Shown here: positions 24,684 to 35,867 of the stretch, piece by piece
How the letters are laid out: every line of letters begins with the position of its first letter
How positions within the stretch are numbered: position 1 is the stretch's first letter
Assembly: GCA_014843695.1 (NCBI GenBank)
Contig: CM026404.1
Location: 58,787,311-58,851,310, forward strand
Source: Archivesica marissinica
Lineage: Eukaryota > Mollusca > Bivalvia > Venerida > Vesicomyidae
Reading direction: 5' to 3'
DNA: 64,000 nucleotides
Program-made: the position numbers and the translations under genes
Notes under the pieces: generated by a model
Told to the model about the DNA's origin: nothing
The model's input: only the letters and a program-made list of their open reading frames with translations
Database searches by the model: none

Positions 24684-25516
24684 TATGGTATTACAGAACC
24701 TTTAACTTCTCTCCTAACAGTATGGTATTACAGAACCTTTAACTTCTCTCCTAACAGTATGGTATTATAGAACCTTTAACTTCTCTCCTAACAGTATGGT
24801 ATTACAGAACCTTTAACTTCTCTCCTAACAGTATGGTATTATAGAACCTTTAACTTCTCTCCTAACAGTATGGTATTATAGAACCTTTAACTTCTCTCCT
24901 AACAGTATGGTATTACAGAACCTTTAACTTCTCTCCTAACAGTATGGTATCACAGAACCTTTAACTTCTCTCCTAACAGTATGGTATTACAGAACCTTTA
25001 ACTTCTCTCCTAACAGTATGGTATTACAGAACCTTTAACTTCTCTCCTAACAGTATGGTATTACAGAACCGTTAACTTCTCTCCTAACAGTATGGTATTA
25101 CAGAACCGTTAACTTCTCTCCTAGCAGTATGGTATTACAGAACCTTTAACTTCTCTCCTAACAGTATGGTATTACAGAACCTTTAACTTCTCTCCTAACA
25201 GTATGGTATTACAGAACCTTTAACTTCTCTCCTAACAGTATGGTATACATATAACTTTAACTTCTCTCCTAACAGTATGGTATCACATATTTAACTTTAA
25301 CTTCTCTCCTAACAGTATGGTATCACATATTTAACTTTAACTTCTCTCCTAACAGTATGGTATACATATTTAACTTTAACTTCTCTCCTAACAGTATGGT
25401 ATCACATATTTAACATTAACTTCTCTCCTAACAGTATGGTATCAGCATATTTAACTTTAACTTCTCTCCTAACAGTATGGTATCAGCATATTTAACTTTA
25501 ACTTCTCTCCTAACAG
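24684..25516 (+). repeat. 22-unit array of copied 3' splice sites
   Basis: Each unit is tatggtatta followed by cagaaccttt and aacttctctcctaacag (37 bp distally, 39-41 bp proximally). ctaacag (ctagcag once) ends units at 24720, 24757, 24794, 24831, 24868, 24905, 24942, 24979, 25016, 25053, 25090, 25127, 25164, 25201, 25238, 25275, 25315, 25355, 25394, 25434, 25475 and 25516. The last one is the inferred acceptor of the transporter exon, and tatggtatcagc is shared between the two nearest units and the exon start. Every unit therefore carries a pyrimidine tract, a branch-like ttaac/ctaac and AG. Confidence 0.93.
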
Positions 25517-25727
25517 TATGGTATCAGCGGACCTTTCTGGTATGCCGCAGGGGCCACTATTCAGATACTGTTGTTTGCCATGGTTTCGGTCCAATTGAAG
25601 ATCCGAGCACCTGGAGCCAAGACGTTCCTGCAAGTGATTCGAGCACGATACGGTTATAGAACTCACAAGGTGTTCGTCATATATGCACTTATGACAAATA
25701 TTATTGTTACTGCTAACTCTATGACAG
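25517..25727 (+). CDS. DUR3-like sodium:solute symporter, exon 1 of those found
   Basis: Encodes 70 codons plus one base (phase 1 end) of an SLC5/SSF transporter related to the urea-proton symporter DUR3. Recognisable blocks are YGISGPFWYAAGATIQ (start of a membrane helix), LKIRAPGAKTFLQVIRARYG (cytosolic loop between helices) and a second helix ending NIIVTANSMTG. The acceptor is the last AG of the splice-site array (ctctcctaacag) and the donor is ATGACAG|gtaagc. The start was placed at TAT because YGISGPFW is what I recall at this position in the family. Homologues have roughly 80-90 residues before this point, so at least one upstream exon is missing. DUR3 proteins import urea with H+ at the plasma membrane in plants and fungi; the substrate of animal homologues is inferred. 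Confidence 0.88.
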
Positions 25728-26029
25728 GTAAGCGCGTGTGTTCGTGTGTGTGTACCGATCTTCCGTAAGCGCGTGTCCAAGTATGCCTGCATTTTCACGT
25801 GCACTGTTGAAACTTCGTGTTCCATTTGGGCTTAGCGTCGTACCTAGCCTTGGAACAGGCGTTGATATATTTTACCTGGTCAGTCATATAAATCTAGTTT
25901 AACACCGAGACCATTAATCGGAGTTTAATTAATTAAGAGTTTCTGATTATATCTACTGTCATTTTGCCAAGAAGTAAATTAATGAAAATGAAAAATCGGC
26001 ATGCTGGACTCCAGGCTACGTTTCACCAA

Positions 26030-26278
26030 CATATTAAGTCACGAGACTGCTCTCCAGCTTTTAATGGTGGAGGAAGACACCGGATGCCCCTCCGAACTGT
26101 ACTTCATGTATGCATGAACCGGCACACGGGTATTACCACCGGACTACCACAAGCCAGCAGTATGGCTTCCTCATTTGACAGAATGTCACTCCCCAGTGGA
26201 ATTCGAACCTACGGCGATGAGGGACACGTGCTTTGAAGTCAAGGACCTTAACCACTTGGCCACAGTTCCATGCAAGTA
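26030..26278 (-). mobile_element. SINE family D (Ser/Leu-like head with long variable arm)
   Basis: Minus-strand head tggccaagtggttaaggtcc, a long variable region, B box ggttcgaattcc, then a body with ggcatccggtgtcttcctcc. It is located in the intron after the first exon found. Confidence 0.7.
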
Positions 26279-26392
26279 AAGAGCTCGGACATCATTGTCA
26301 TCGGGCGAATGTAAATATATGTAATCATTGGTTTGAGTTTTGATTCTTACGCTCTCTTACAGCTTCATGTTTGAACTATAGCTTTGATGCTG

Positions 26393-26682
26393 TATGTTTT
26401 ACGTTTATTTATCGTCGCTACCGGTTGCTCATATGAACGACGCCTCTTGAAGGGATTAGTCATTTTAGATTTTTGGAGGATAGTGCAATGATACAGACAG
26501 ACACCCATTCCAGAGTCTCCTCTGGTTCGTTTACGTACATGGTGTACAGCACTGACACGAGACCTCGGTTTAAAGTCCCATCTGAAAGACCATTAATTTT
26601 ATTAGGGTCAGACGGGGGATCGAACGTGCGATCACTGGATTACCAGTCCAGCGTGTTAACCACTGAACAACAGATCCGTATA
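26393..26682 (-). mobile_element. SINE family A
   Basis: Full-length minus-strand copy from the tail (ttttacgtttatttatcgtc) to the head (acggatctgttgttcagtgg). Confidence 0.86.
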
Positions 26683-27326
26683 TAGCTTTGATACAATGAA
26701 CTCGTAGCTATATATACGCATGTAATCACTATAATGTGTCCTGTGATGTTTCCATGGCGACGTTTCTGTCGCCTTTGCAGCCGTCTTCATGCTGGTATGT
26801 TGTTTTAGATTAATTTAGACTTCTGTTATCTTCTTTACCATCAATATGGCATTTGAATGAAGTTGTTGTTCTATATATAGCCGGTGATGCTTCAAAATCG
26901 TAGCAATTGATATTAAATCGCTAATTCAGCTTATCGATGTATACATAGCGTTGTTTCCGCCACATTTATAGCCGTCTTCATGAATGGTGTTACTCCGTTT
27001 GACTTGTTAGGGATTCATATTGCCGAGTTTAGCTGCTCCGTGCGTTTCATTTAGTGATACTGGATTGCCACTTGGCATGCATTTGTATGTGATTATCCCC
27101 TTCTCGTATAATTGTCCTTTTCTTGCATAGGTAGAATTTGGATCCATTTAAAATGATCACGTTCATTATGACTGAAGTACGGTTAGCTTTATGTCGTTAA
27201 CAATTTATTCTTTGCAAGTTCACTAGACCCTTTGTTATCACTCAATCATTGGACAGTTAATTGGTTATGACTGTTTTAATTGGCTCTTGTTCCTTTATAG
27301 TGAAGCTCACGAACTGTGCGCGCCAC

Positions 27327-27621
27327 ACAGACGAATCTGTAGTCCAGTGGTTAACAGGCTTGACTTGTAATACAGGGATCGCAGGTTCGATCCCCGTATG
27401 ACCCTAATAAGATTAACAATCTTTCAGATGGGATTTTAAACCGAAGTCTGGTATCGGTGCTGTACGCCGTGCACGTAAAAAGAAACAGAGTGACTCTGGA
27501 ATGGGTCCATGTCTGTATCATTGCACTATCTTCCAAAAATCTAAAATGAATAATCTCTTCAGGAGGCGTCGCTCATATGGGCAACCGGTAGCAACGATAG
27601 ATACACGTAAAACACACACAT
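27327..27621 (+). mobile_element. SINE family A
   Basis: Full-length plus-strand copy starting cagacgaatctgtagtccag. Together with the copy at 26393 it forms an inverted pair inside one intron. Confidence 0.86.
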
Positions 27622-27806
27622 TTCGAGCTACACTTTAACGAATGTTCTTGTCACATCAGTTGAAAAAGATAATCTGATGTAATTATATCATTCTTCAAAT
27701 TTATAGTAATCTGCGACTAATGCAACACTAGAAATTGGATTTAATATACAGTAGTTTCTCATAGAGAAAGGTGATCAAACTAATAGGCTTAAAAATCTTA
27801 TTGCAG

Positions 27807-28019
27807 GTGGGTCAGCGGTATTATCTGGGCTAACGAAGGATATGGGTACAGAGTATGCGGCGATCTTGATGACTGCCGTAATAGGGACTTATACTTGCAT
27901 TGGTGGACTAGGGGCTACATTCTATGTCTCTTTCTTCAACACGATGATGATTATGATTATGATGCTCGTGTTTGTCGTGCGGGTGTATGACAACTCAGGA
28001 AATGCTGAAAACCCTCTCG
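27807..28019 (+). CDS. DUR3-like sodium:solute symporter, exon 2 of those found
   Basis: Bounded by ttattgcag| and AACCCTCTCG|gtatgt; phases 1 and 1, 213 bp. It encodes the GGSAVLSGLTKDMGTEYA loop, the helix AAILMTAVIGTYTCIGGLGATFY, and a further hydrophobic methionine-rich helix ending FVVRVYDNSGNAENPLG. The GG.GA.F/Y..FFN pattern is typical of SSF transporters around the central helices. The last 37 bp of this exon plus the donor are repeated four more times directly downstream. Confidence 0.9.
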
Positions 28020-28336
28020 GTATGTACATATCTATATGTGTGTAGAGTGGGTCATGCCTGTGTATGACAACTCAGGAAATACTAAACACCCTCTCCGTAT
28101 GTATATATCTATATATGTGTAGAGTAGGTCATGCCTGTGTATGACAACTCAGGAAATACTGAAAACCCTCTTGATATGTACATATCTATATGTGTGTAGA
28201 GTGGGCCATGCCTGTGTATGACAACTCTGGAAATACTGAAAACCGTCTCGGTATGTACATATCTATATGTGTGTAGAGTAGGTCATGCCTGTGTATGACA
28301 ACTCAGGAAATACTGAAAACCCTCTTGATATGTACA
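27983..28336 (+). repeat. five 77-bp units copying an exon end and its 5' splice site
   Basis: Units start (gtatgacaactc) at 27985, 28062, 28139, 28216 and 28293, exactly 77 bp apart. Unit 1 is the genuine 3' end of the exon plus donor ctcg|gtatgtaca. Units 2 and 4 keep GTATGT; units 3 and 5 have ttgatatgt, which removes the GT. The unit length is not a multiple of three. Confidence 0.95.
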
Positions 28337-29365
28337 TATCTTAATATACATAGAATATAATATGTCGGTGTATGACGACCGCAGAAATAATATTAATCAT
28401 AACATAACTCTCTTGGCGTGTGTATATATCCAGGTTGGATTACTAGTACAATTCAAAAACTCATTTAATAAAATATGGTGTGAAATCTGCAATCATCCTA
28501 TATATATTATATGACACTTACACGATGCTTATATACTTTATACTGAGATTAATAACGTCCCCAATAGCCCATTAAGATATGTCAATGTACTATGATGATA
28601 TATGACTTATATAAGAAACGAGAACTATGGTCAATTATTTGAATTCTTGAGAAAAGTCATATTCTAAAGAGTAAAAATCACACAGATTTGTGTGACAACA
28701 TAACCGTTAGTTGTTAATGTTAGTCTATTCAGATGGTTGCGTGTGCTATGGAATATTCGTTAAAGGCCTGCAGTTTGACCCCGTCCAATTGTAAAGATTT
28801 ATACTTTACTACCTGTTACATGTGATTAGTGGCTTGTATCAACAATGTAGCAGTACATTCAGTATAATTTGGCGTATGTAGGTATTTTCTAACGGTTAAT
28901 ATGCACGATCACTCTGTGAGCTGAGAATTAGTCAAAATGAGGCCCTGACAATTTAAGTAAACGTATATTATTGATTGTAAAGAAAATTGATAGTTATGAG
29001 TATTCAAACTACATAATCCAGATCAGCCCAGGGACATAGATTACATGTTATGTAGGTGCCTCATCAGCCGTAGCGTAATCACTGAGACTGATAATTTGTA
29101 TGCATGTATATAATATGTATGTATTTATATGAATAAACTATATGTGTTCGTTATATGGTAACCTTCATACTTCATTTAATTATATATCTACAGTATTATT
29201 CGCAAGTTTTCTGTTATATTTTAAATATTTCTCTGTGTCAGTGTGTGTTTACCGATATTGATGCTACATAATAATCACAGTGAATGCTATGAGTACATGT
29301 ATAATATTATAATTATAATCTCTTGAACATACGAGTATTACACATATTCTGCCGATTTCTACAAG
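28337..29365. other. intronic stretch without recognised features
   Basis: AT-rich intron sequence between the donor array and the small ORF. Confidence 0.4.
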
Positions 29366-29860
29366 ATGCCATTGAGTAAAATAACAATGTATGTAACTGA
29401 TGAGCAGAGAAAAGAATTGCTGACTTTCTTGCAAAATAAGAACTGGGACGTAGAGATGGAAATAGAAGAAACAGCCACCGCCATGCCCGTTGCAGAGGCT
29501 GCTTACGTACCTCCCCCTATGCCTCAGCATGCTGAAGGTGTTGCTGAGTGTCCACTGTGCTTGTGTTCCCCTTGCATAATAAATGAACAGAACAAACAAC
29601 TTTGGTGGCCTGCTAATAATCGTCCACCGCATAATCTAAATTCACATGAGAGAAAGCTTCTATACAGGAGGTTTTGGGCAATGCTATATAATTGTGGCGC
29701 ATGGAAAGATGTCAGATATATAGAGAGAAAAGTAGCGGCTAGAAGAGGAGACTGTACTTGGCATAAGAGGGAACTGATGCCTGAATGTGTGGTACAGCAA
29801 TGCAGGAACTGGCTGCCTAACCCGCGCAACCAGCCTTATTTGGGCCATAAGTGGAGTTGA
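29366..29860 (+). CDS. small cysteine-cluster protein, P2X7 cytoplasmic-domain-like
   Basis: Intronless 164-codon ORF in an intron of, and on the same strand as, the transporter. Residues 8-30 look helical, 28-36 are acidic, and 45-56 are proline-rich. C62, C65, C67 and C70 form CPLCLCSPC, a likely metal-binding cluster. The C terminus has a Trp/Arg-rich block (LLYRRFWAMLYNCGAWKD, 98-115), then LMPECVV (137-143) and PNPRNQPYLGHKW (151-163). From memory it resembles small mollusc proteins whose end is like the zinc-binding cytoplasmic domain of P2X7 receptors (LPSC ... R ... FP ... Y.GF), without channel segments. It could be a retrogene, a nested gene or an exon: a tttctacaag acceptor-like sequence precedes the ATG. 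Function unknown. Confidence 0.55.
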   Translation: MPLSKITMYVTDEQRKELLTFLQNKNWDVEMEIEETATAMPVAEAAYVPPPMPQHAEGVAECPLCLCSPCIINEQNKQLWWPANNRPPHNLNSHERKLLYRRFWAMLYNCGAWKDVRYIERKVAARRGDCTWHKRELMPECVVQQCRNWLPNPRNQPYLGHKWS

Positions 29861-30011
29861 ATTGTTTATACCAGTTGTAAGTACTATAAAAATACAGAAC
29901 TTCAATTTCAGCAATTTATAACCTCTGATATGTACGTGGGTCATAATAGATATAAGTGGTGCTCATGTATTAGATGTATACCATGCAGGGCCTCGCATGT
30001 GGCAAATACGA

Positions 30012-30101
30012 TGTGCGTCGACCGTCAGATTTGTACCGCTATTCCTCGTGTGTTTAGTGCGTCGACCGTCAGATTTGTACCGCTATTCCTCGTGTGTTTA
30101 A
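30012..30101. repeat. direct duplication, 2 x 45 bp
   Basis: gtgcgtcgaccgtcagattt and the following 25 bp occur twice in direct succession. Confidence 0.9.
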
Positions 30102-31194
30102 GGTCAAATATAGGTCAACCTGCAGGCCTTTAACCACATCGTTAGTGATACGATACCGATAGTAAATCTCCCATATAGTTTGTGATAACAAACATTAATT
30201 CAAATTCAAACGTTATATCATTTTAGTGCCAAACGTCAGCGCAAATTGTCATGACCTCACTAATTTGTCACGACGTCACTACGCAAATCAGCGTTATATT
30301 TACGTTGAGCGTGATGATTACGTCGCTACATCTTTTAAATCGTCGTTTGTCTTATCATTAACGTTATGCACCAATTCATATAAAGTAGAAATATGCCTAA
30401 TTTAAAAATTAACTTTCAAATTATAAGGAGTATTCTCTCAACCAATCAGAATCCTTCCGGGTTGTATTACACGTGTGTACATATAAGAAAATATGTGATG
30501 GCTGTATGAAACTGAATACAATCAAAGTTATGCGATAAATCTATATAATTGTATTATCTTTCATTTACAATATAATTTAGATATATATACAACTACAATC
30601 ATGGTTACAGGATACATACCCATATAAACAAAGTACACGCGTGGTTACAAAATACACACATATACATAACATAGACAAACTAAAAGCATGCGCACAAGCT
30701 ACACACATAGATATAAATGCCATATAAATTAAATAGGCGGTGATAATCAAGTCGTGTGCTATATATATTATTTCAAAGTCATGTCATCAAAATGACATCC
30801 AATATTACGTCAGATAGCATGCTAAATACAATATAGAACCTCCTCTACCAGACTAATGTTGTATCAGAATAGAATTGCACCATTCCTTTTTCTACTTTCA
30901 TCAAAAGATTGATAGTTTTGCAATGAGAGAAACGAAACATTCTAAATCATTTACAACATATACGTGGGCCTCCATACTGTACCCTTATCGTATAGCTTTT
31001 GCTTTACAACAAGCTCAACTCCACTAACATAGTTATTTAATATTTATTCCTCTATTACATTCATTTGTCATTAAATTGTAAACTTAGTTTTGTCAAATAC
31101 TCGGAGGCGCTATTTGCATACGTACTCCCAACGCTGCACCTTGACCTGTCTGACTATCAACATAGAGAGTCGCTGTTATATAAAGACTCAAGAT
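30102..31194. other. intronic stretch without recognised features
   Basis: AT-rich. No exon or known repeat was supported. Confidence 0.35.
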
Positions 31195-31580
31195 TACTCA
31201 TGTATTTCATGAACTGTCAAGCTACATATGTATCAGTAACATGCTTGTTATAACTGTCACTCAATATATCGTACACACATCTGACTTTACGTAAACAAAC
31301 AAGTTAACCTTTCCAGAATCTAATTTTAACATTAAACATTGGAATACATTTACGTGTGTGTGTAAACATTTAGATGTTGAACAAGCATTCATGTGATGAT
31401 TTTCTACTGCCAAATATACCCGCTTCTCTGCCATCACATGTCAGTGCAGTTTACATGCATACTCGTCTTTTTATAAAGAACATATACAGAATTATTATTA
31501 AAAGACCAATAATCATGAATAGATAGCAATATACAATACAAATAATAATGGAAGTAATTAATTAACATATTTAATCAACA
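31195..31580. repeat. dispersed repeat, copy 2 (partner near 3.1 kb)
   Basis: Shares the ordered blocks listed for 3060-3530, including gtcactcaatatatc, cttctctgcca and taattaattaacat. Same orientation. Confidence 0.55.
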
Positions 31581-32075
31581 TAAATAACCTCTATGTTGCA
31601 TTACATGGGTAGCTCATTATGGTAGGACTTTCGTTGACTTCAAATTACTTTCACCTTCAGCCTTTCACCGTTGAATGTTCGAGTCGAACTCTTTCATACC
31701 AGATTGCTATCCCGCTGGCTTGCGAAATATCGGTCGGTGGTTCTACCGGGTACCCATCCATGTCTAAAATACTGTGCTTTGAGGGACATTCAGGGCTTCC
31801 TCTACCAATTAGACAGTTGGAGAGTCATATGATCTAAGCTGTTAGTGTGCCCTTCCAGTAGTATGTCAGGCACGCAAGTAGAACCATCAACCTTCTGCAA
31901 TCCAAACACATTGTTAACACCAGTCTCATTTACTGGTGAGGGTTGTGTCTCTTGTTATTAAAATGTGTTATCAAATGGTATGGCACAACCCATTTGCTTA
32001 TTATTATTTTTATTTTCGTATTGTTCATATATAAACATAGTATTATATACCATTACCCTGTATTCATTCAATTGC
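31581..32075. other. intronic stretch, possible degraded SINE
   Basis: 31640-31900 has SINE-like words (gttcgagtcgaact, accatcaaccttctgcaat) but no clear head or tail. Confidence 0.3.
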
Positions 32076-32084
32076 CACATGTGT

Positions 32085-32321
32085 GTGTGTTTTACGTTTA
32101 TTTATCGTCGCTAGCGGTTGCCCATATGAGCGACGCCTTCTGAAGAGATTAGTCATTTTAGATTTTTGGAAGATAGTGCAATGATACAGACAGAGACCCA
32201 TCCCAGAGACTCCTTTGGTTCTTTTACGTTCACGGTGTATAGTACCGACACGAGACCTCGGTTTAAAGTCTCATCTGAAAGACTGTTAATGTTATTAGGG
32301 TCAGACTGGGGATCGAACCTG
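32085..32321 (-). mobile_element. SINE family A, 5'-truncated, with target duplication
   Basis: Minus-strand copy cut off inside the B box (gatcgaacctg). The sequence cacatgtgtg occurs immediately at both ends (about 32076 and 32323), a likely target-site duplication. Confidence 0.82.
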
Positions 32322-32330
32322 TCACATGTG

Positions 32331-33809
32331 TGCCTATGCTTGTATTGTATATACCATTGTCGTACAGGTATATGGCCGCCTAAGGTTTTTCGGTGAATTA
32401 CTTCTTGTCAGTCTGTTTTACAGCGGGTGAAATAATATTATTAAGTAAAGTGATCATTTTGCATTTAATGCAATTGTCTAAACTGAGATTGCATAATAAA
32501 TGTTCAAAATTAAATACACTTTTCAGTCGCTTGTGATTTCAACATTGCGTCGCAAAAAGTACCTATTTTCGGCCGATCATGAACATTCATGTAACAGAAA
32601 TGTTGATTACAGTTAAGTTCCAAAAAGCTAATTAACATTGGGCATAGTAATAATTGTTACTCGAAACGGAATAATTTAACACCCAACAAATTATGATTAC
32701 TCTTCAATATGAGGTAAGTTATGACATGGAGAGAAATGTCACTTAATGTGGAGAGTGACACACCATACTGTCTTGCTGCCGATTTTACTGGCACACCGAT
32801 GTCTCTAACAACCTGATATGCATTTGTCAGTGCACTGGGTGAATAGACGCCAGGTTGGATTTGACAACAATTGACGAAATTGAATTAGCATAAATAGTAA
32901 ATATCTTGGACAAGAGTATTTTTGAAGAAAACATGTTAAAAAGCTGTAAGAGGAACACTATATTTGAATTGACCTGTAAAATACTCATGCCATTGTCGCA
33001 CGTGACCTTCCTGAGCAAACGATTTCATGTATTTACCTCTGTTTAAGGGAATGTTAGGCTACACATAAATGGGATTGATGACAACATCAACATTTGCATA
33101 CTTTCAAATAAAGTACCAAAGCATCTGTTTTGAGAGCAATGACGTCATTCGCGTTTCGTATGTAAACATAAATCACGTGAATTAACAAAGGCTGAAACAG
33201 TGATGTTGATATATGACTTCTTGAATGGTATAGTCACTAGTAATAGAGTACAGAGTAATGATCTTTATTGTCAATGATGTATTGTAAGATATATTGAAGA
33301 TAAGTATCATTTTAATTTGTCAGTGGTACTCAGATTTGAGACAAGAACTCATTAATAAGTATGAGACCAATACACATGAGACTAGGTGTATGCATTTTGC
33401 ATTTGATTGAACAACGATAATATAAATGTATTATGCAGTGAGGCACATCGCGACACACTAACACGTGAAACCGGGGGGGGGGGGGCTCATGACCTCGTAA
33501 TAGTGGCAGTCTCAATGACCAGTCAGTACTTGATATTGTGTTTATATATAGTTTTATTAACAAATATCAGTACACATACATTCAATTGCTATCCATAATA
33601 CATGCACAATATACCATGATATATCACTTAGCTTTAAATAAGCTCCCATTGCATCATTACCGCCCAGGTCGATTCTCTTCGCCCATCTATTGGCACGCAT
33701 ATATATGACACGTGGCATAATCTCTCCTTGAATAAATTATTATGTTATGTTATGCATTAGCTTATGTTCTGTTCATATAAAGCAATACATAATATGATTA
33801 ACTAAGCTT
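32331..33809. other. intronic stretch
   Basis: Contains a homopolymer G run at about 33472-33485. No exon or known repeat was recognised. Confidence 0.35.
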
Positions 33810-34033
33810 TCGGAGGATAGTGCAATGATACAGACAGAGACACTTTCCAGAGTATCCTCTAGTTAGATTTAAGTGCACGATGTAGAGCACCGACACGAGA
33901 CCTCGGCTTAAAGTCCCATCTGAAAGACTGTTAAATAAGTGATATTAGGGTCAGACTGTTAATGATATTAGGGTCAGACTGTTAATGATATTAGGGTCAG
34001 ACGTGGGATCCAACCTGCGATACGTGGATTGAT
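33810..34033 (-). mobile_element. SINE family A fragment with an internal triplication
   Basis: Minus-strand body and part of the head. The segment ttaatgatattagggtcaga is repeated three times (about 33933-34003), an expansion inside an old SINE. It ends ~65 bp before the next exon's acceptor. Confidence 0.75.
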
Positions 34034-34099
34034 ACATATGTTTATTTAGCATGAAAATAATGAATCCTGACAAGCGTTTTTATAAACCTTTACCGGTAG

Positions 34100-34222
34100 G
34101 TTCGGAGTCGAAGGTATTCGACCACATTGTCTGTAGTGAGGGTCCGGTAGGAAACGAGGATCGTAGCTACCTAACATTGGTCTCGAACTCAGGACTCGTG
34201 TTTGGATTGATCAATATTGCTG
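34100..34222 (+). CDS. DUR3-like sodium:solute symporter, exon 3 of those found
   Basis: 123 bp, phases 1 and 1. The acceptor is acctttaccggtag| and the donor is ATTGCTG|gtaaga. It encodes SESKVFDHIVCSEGPVGNED, RSYLTLVSNSG and the start of a helix (LVFGLINIAG). This matches the loop-then-helix region that follows the NPLG motif in DUR3-like proteins (VYD.V.C..GP.GN..RS.LT). The in-frame ATG further upstream (34051) was not used: joining there breaks the frame with the previous exon. Confidence 0.87.
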
Positions 34223-34284
34223 GTAAGATTTAATTGAATACATAAATACGTTCTTTTAAGGGTATTTCTTTTCAGTGTTTTTTT

Positions 34285-34535
34285 AAAACTTTATTAATTT
34301 TACAATGATTGCGAAGCAAGTTTTAACAACTTATATTAATCACTCTCGGTGGCGCGGATGAAAGCGTAAATGTTGTCATTCGTGTGTGTTGGGGGGGGGA
34401 AACCGGAGTACCCGGAGAAAACCCACATGTCCGATCTGGCGACCACCGTACCATCTCACATACTTCCCGGTCCGAGGATCGAACCTGGGTTGCATTTGTG
34501 AGAAGCGAGCGCGCTAACCACTGCGCTAATCTAAT
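34285..34535 (-). mobile_element. SINE family B
   Basis: Nearly full-length minus-strand copy 60 bp after exon 34100-34222. It has a G-run insertion (ttggggggggg) in the body and lacks the last bases of the head. Confidence 0.85.
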
Positions 34536-35867
34536 ATTGACCATGTATTAACATATTTTAGAATCATGGTCCAGCTTAATAATGTTCATACTTGATTAGG
34601 CAATACAATTCTACTCATTTGACTGACATGGGGTTCTTTCTATCAATGTATTTTATAGCTTTGTTAATAGTTGGTCATTATATCGGTATATTTATTACGG
34701 AAAATGTATTATAAAAGCTTTGCATTATGTATTTAACTATTTATGTATGTCATTGTATGTTATATGTGATTTATGCTTTGCAATACATATTGTTTAGACC
34801 AACATGGGATATTTATTTGTAGCATAGAACGTTTTTAGGGAACATCTGGTGTTACATGTAACATTTGGGTATATTTCCTGGAAATACAACGTGACGTAGT
34901 TCACATTATAAACATAATATATGCAAAGGCTCTATAAAAATGTCTTATTCTTAGAATATGAGAAACGGTCACACTCAGAACCATGGATCACTCTTCCATA
35001 ACTCTTCCATGACATCCGTATGTTGTCTAGCTTCTACTGCAGACGCTGTAGTGTTGCTTACAAATAAAGCGGATGGTATACCTAATATAAAGATTACCAA
35101 TGCCGATATTAATAGTACATACTTGAACTCCAAACAACGAGTTATATTACCCACTAGCCTGGGTTCCAGTCTGTCGATTTTTCACTTCTGGAAAAAGGTA
35201 ATGGGTCGATTCAGTGTAATTGAAATAAGGACAACTTAAATAGTGAGTAAAGATGTCAAATCAGACGCACATTGTATTTTTTAAAACTATTTATCATTCC
35301 GTCTACCTGTACATAATAACGGCCAATTATGAAGTTTTATCAACATTGCAGTGTCTCGCTTTCGATTCAAGTACGTCATTAATTAAGTCACGTGCTAATT
35401 GGCCTATTCATAGGAGTAATGCTAGTCAATAATTACACGGACAACCCCCAAGTTTCCCCAGGCGAACCTCAATACGGCCCAATTAATAGTATCGGTGTTA
35501 AAATATATTTATTTGACTGACCAGGAAAAATATATCGACGCCTGTTCCCAGGTTATTACCCCACGTGCAATCCAGATAAACTATTTCTGTCTTCTAAGCT
35601 ATGACAATTATATATCTGAAACTAAAATAAGCAAGGTGACCAGAGTATTGCTCGTGCAAATATGGACATAAAATAAAAAGCCCTGATACGGGTCTGTTTT
35701 AGGTTTGCAACATAATTGAAAAAACACGATTAGTGAAAATGTGTCTATTGTTTTGAGATATATAACATAGATCGCTCAAGGTTATGTTTTTCCGACATTC
35801 GGCTGCTAACAGAAATTCCACCCATGACATAATATTTGATCTTGCATCTGTATAACCCTCTCCGTGG
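34536..35867. other. intronic stretch
   Basis: AT-rich, no exon. A 93-codon ORF at 34958-35239 has no recognisable motif. Confidence 0.35.

Noticed and set aside
24684..25516. CRISPR array
   Set aside because: The regular repeats have no distinct variable spacers, and the setting is an intron of an animal gene.
34051..34099. Starting the third transporter exon at the upstream ATG, or at the acceptor tttatttag (34049)
   Set aside because: Joining there gives a stop or wrong phase with the previous exon; the ccggtag acceptor at 34099 restores NPLG followed by SESKVFD, as expected for the family.
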